In this document: positions 4,774-6,162 of the stretch, piece after piece
How positions within the stretch are numbered: the first letter of the stretch is position 1
Layout of the letters: the number at the start of each line of letters is the position of its first letter
DNA from: JAQUGA01 sp964521105
GTDB taxonomy: Bacteria > Bacteroidota > Bacteroidia > Bacteroidales > WCHB1-69
Reading direction: 5' to 3'
DNA: 6,162 bases
Assembly (NCBI GenBank): GCA_964521105.1
Contig: CAZFPO010000148.1
Coordinates: forward strand, 1 to 6,162
Translations under genes and position numbers: made by a program
The notes under the pieces: model-generated
Database searches by the model: none
What the model was told of the DNA's origin: nothing
What the model saw: only the letters and a program-made list of their open reading frames with translations

Positions 4774-5091
4774 TTAATCATTTAGCTCCTTCAAAACATT
4801 TACACATTGATCTAACCATTTTTTTTCTTCTTCTCTCCATTTTTTTTCATCAAGTTCAATTGATTCAAAAGAGTTATAATCAATAACATCACCTTCATTG
4901 TTAGTTAAAGCAATCGTCGTTTTTGACTTTTGAAATCCAAAAAAAGGACATATTGCTTTCTTTTTTTCATTAAATAGTAAACAATGAAAACCAATTTTAC
5001 CAATTCCATTAATGCAACATGAAGGATTTTTTTTTTCTTTATCTTCATTATAAAGGCAAAAGCCTTCTATTAAAACATGCGACCAATTCAT
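4774..5091 (-). CDS. Small Cys-rich protein, candidate immunity to the RHS toxin
   Basis: This 105-residue soluble protein is not recognised. It has six cysteines: C12, the pair C25-C26, C37, C48 and C96. Those in the first half sit in short hydrophobic/glycine segments (CCINGIGKIGFHCLLF), which could bind a metal or lie in a compact beta fold. The C-terminal third (about 78-105) is a charged helix with three Lys/Glu clusters and two tryptophans (W85, W92). There is no signal peptide or membrane segment, so it would act in the cytoplasm. It begins 7 bp after the stop of the RHS toxin and is similarly AT-rich, the usual arrangement of an immunity gene. That role is inferred from position only. 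Confidence 0.7.
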   Translation of the reverse strand: MNWSHVLIEGFCLYNEDKEKKNPSCCINGIGKIGFHCLLFNEKKKAICPFFGFQKSKTTIALTNNEGDVIDYNSFESIELDEKKWREEEKKWLDQCVNVLKELND

Positions 5092-5098
5092 AGCTTAA

Positions 5099-6162
5099 TT
5101 ATTTTGGTATATTGTTATATGTATGCGGTATAATATTTTCCCATGTCATAGTTCCATCACTATATCGTCCAATTGCTCTCCATTGTTTATTAATTCTAAC
5201 AGAATATACATTATCGAATCCCTTTAGTTTTTCAAAATTTAGTGAAGGATGATTTGGGTTTGATTTAAACAAATTATATTGCTTGTTTGCTAACTCTTGT
5301 ATATTTTCAGGCAACTTAATATATGATTTCCAAAATCCTTTGGTTGTAACATTAAGAATAGACCTTGGAGCCGCTCCTACACTTCTGGTAATTAAAAGAC
5401 TATTCTCCTTAACTTTAGTCTTTGTAATTGCTGATTCAGTTGTAGCCGTAATTTTTGCTGTAGATTCAACTATAGGTTTTGCATTTGCTACTAGAGGTTT
5501 ATTAGACCCTCTTCCACCTGCAATCCCACCAGCAATTAATGTTCCTGCCATTCCTAAGGCTGTCCCAATTGAGTTTGGATCCCCACGGATAACACCCTTT
5601 GCCACAGTGGTGACATTTTCATAACCCTCTGACCATGTGCAATAAACATCATAAGGTGCAAATAAACGAGCAGGGTCATTTATAAATGATTGAACTCTAT
5701 TCGATAACATTTGAAATGGTGTTGACCATGAAGGTGTTTGATTTAATAATCCATTTGTAAATTGAATAGTACTATTATTTGGAATACCCACTTTTTCAGC
5801 AATTTTTCTTACTATATCTCCATTAGAAGGCATTTCTGTTAATATGCCACTTCCATTCAAATCAGGATTGTTTTCATTTTTAGAAACAGGCTCCAACCCA
5901 TCCAAATCGATGTAACTTATCGGTTTATTTCCTGCATACTGATACGGCGTATAATATGGATATTTAAATTGCAAAGCATCCACACTCACAAACCTACAAA
6001 TCCAAGCCGCATAGTACCTTGCACCATAGTAATAAAGCCCTGTTTCTTCATCACGCTCCTTGCCCACATACTTGTAGCGTTTAAGACTTACTTCCGTTTC
6101 AGTGCGTCCAGAACGGTATGATGTTGTGCCAAACGGATGATACTCCTCGTAGCTGATAATGG
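5099..6162 (-). CDS. RHS-repeat polymorphic toxin with RelE-like C-terminus, partial
   Basis: The frame is open to the right edge, so only the last 353 full codons are seen; the GTG at 6067 is an internal codon of KRYKYVGKERD, not a start. Visible residues 1-91 are the conserved RHS core end: YEEYHPFGTTSYRSG, then ERDEETGLYYYGARYYA, FVSVDALQF, TPYQYAGNKPISYIDLDGLEP. RHS proteins form a shell that carries a toxin as their C-terminal tip. Residues 92-274 are variable linker, with a Gly/Ala-rich hydrophobic part (about 193-218) of the kind seen before toxin tips. The tip (275-353) resembles RelE/HigB toxins. GC is 47 of 102 bases in the core end but 18 of 60 at the 3' end, suggesting tip exchange. 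The secretion route is unknown. Confidence 0.9.
   Translation of the reverse strand, partial: IISYEEYHPFGTTSYRSGRTETEVSLKRYKYVGKERDEETGLYYYGARYYAAWICRFVSVDALQFKYPYYTPYQYAGNKPISYIDLDGLEPVSKNENNPDLNGSGILTEMPSNGDIVRKIAEKVGIPNNSTIQFTNGLLNQTPSWSTPFQMLSNRVQSFINDPARLFAPYDVYCTWSEGYENVTTVAKGVIRGDPNSIGTALGMAGTLIAGGIAGGRGSNKPLVANAKPIVESTAKITATTESAITKTKVKENSLLITRSVGAAPRSILNVTTKGFWKSYIKLPENIQELANKQYNLFKSNPNHPSLNFEKLKGFDNVYSVRINKQWRAIGRYSDGTMTWENIIPHTYNNIPK
5102..5338 (-). other. RelE/HigB-like toxin domain at the RHS tip
   Basis: The last 79 residues start GFWKSYIKLPENIQELANKQ and contain YNLFKSNPNHPSLNFEKLKG, VYSVRINKQWRAIGRYSDG and MTWENIIPHTYNN. Order and spacing match stand-alone RelE/ParE-superfamily toxins: a helix with LP..IQ..A, LF..NP.HPSL.F, then YSVRI...RA.G and a final strand with I..H..Y. 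RelE-fold toxins are ribosome-dependent mRNA nucleases, while ParE members poison gyrase; mRNA cleavage is the more likely activity here but is inferred. The basic residues of VRINKQWRAIGR and the late His are candidate active-site positions. The usual aromatic W after ITW is replaced by E (TWENI). Confidence 0.7.

Noticed and set aside
5283..5624. Plus-strand ORF of 113 codons opposite the RHS linker
   Set aside because: Antisense to the continuous RHS toxin frame; its Val/Ala-rich composition reflects the opposite strand.
6065..6067. GTG as start codon of the RHS fragment
   Set aside because: The frame continues upstream to the window edge with typical RHS sequence (HPFGTTSYRSG), so the codon is an internal valine.
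1..6162. CRISPR array or insertion sequence
   Set aside because: No regularly spaced repeats and no transposase or integrase frame were seen on either strand.

Overview
The window looks like low-GC Bacteroidota DNA. Three things support this: promoter boxes of the TAnnTTTG type (TATCTTTG occurs twice), a ribosomal protein S16 with the long Glu/Lys/Ala-rich tail common in this phylum, and a DivIC/FtsB-like protein of the Bacteroidota type. There are three zones.

Zone 1 (1-3720, minus strand) is housekeeping. A divergent promoter starts rpsP (S16), followed 11 bp later by rimM, which overlaps trmN6 (tRNA1-Val A37 N6-methyltransferase) by an ATGA junction. After 44 bp comes a short ThiF-type E1-like adenylyltransferase, and after another 79 bp an unrecognised membrane-anchored coiled-coil protein. 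The first three genes form a ribosome-maturation/tRNA-modification operon; the last two are probably, but not certainly, co-transcribed. Left of them is a very AT-rich spacer of about 590 bp with related inverted repeats. At the edge is the first exported segment (signal peptide) of a gene leaving the window.

Zone 2 (3721-4773) is a junction. The divergent plus-strand ftsB/divIC gene ends before a strong bidirectional hairpin terminator. Directly next to this, on the minus strand, is a 20-21 nt tRNA 3' end (T-loop, 3' T-stem, 3' acceptor strand, discriminator) with the rest of the tRNA missing. This is what remains when an element integrates into the 3' end of a tRNA gene, so 4373-4393 is read as an attachment-site scar and everything to its right as possible accessory DNA. 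Just inside lies a well-formed Bacteroidota promoter carrying a 12-bp palindrome between its boxes. It drives a transcript of roughly 170 nt with a 13-codon ORF that ends at the tRNA remnant.

Zone 3 (4774-6162, minus strand) is a polymorphic-toxin module: the end of an RHS-repeat protein (open at the right edge), a variable linker, and a C-terminal RelE/HigB-like domain, followed 7 bp later by a small Cys-rich ORF in the position of an immunity gene. Base composition drops from about 46% GC in the RHS core to about 30% in the toxin tip and about 27% in the immunity candidate, as expected for tip exchange.

No complete mobile element, integrase, CRISPR array or intact RNA gene was found. The most interesting parts are the tRNA scar with its palindrome-controlled promoter and the RHS-RelE/Cys-rich pair.
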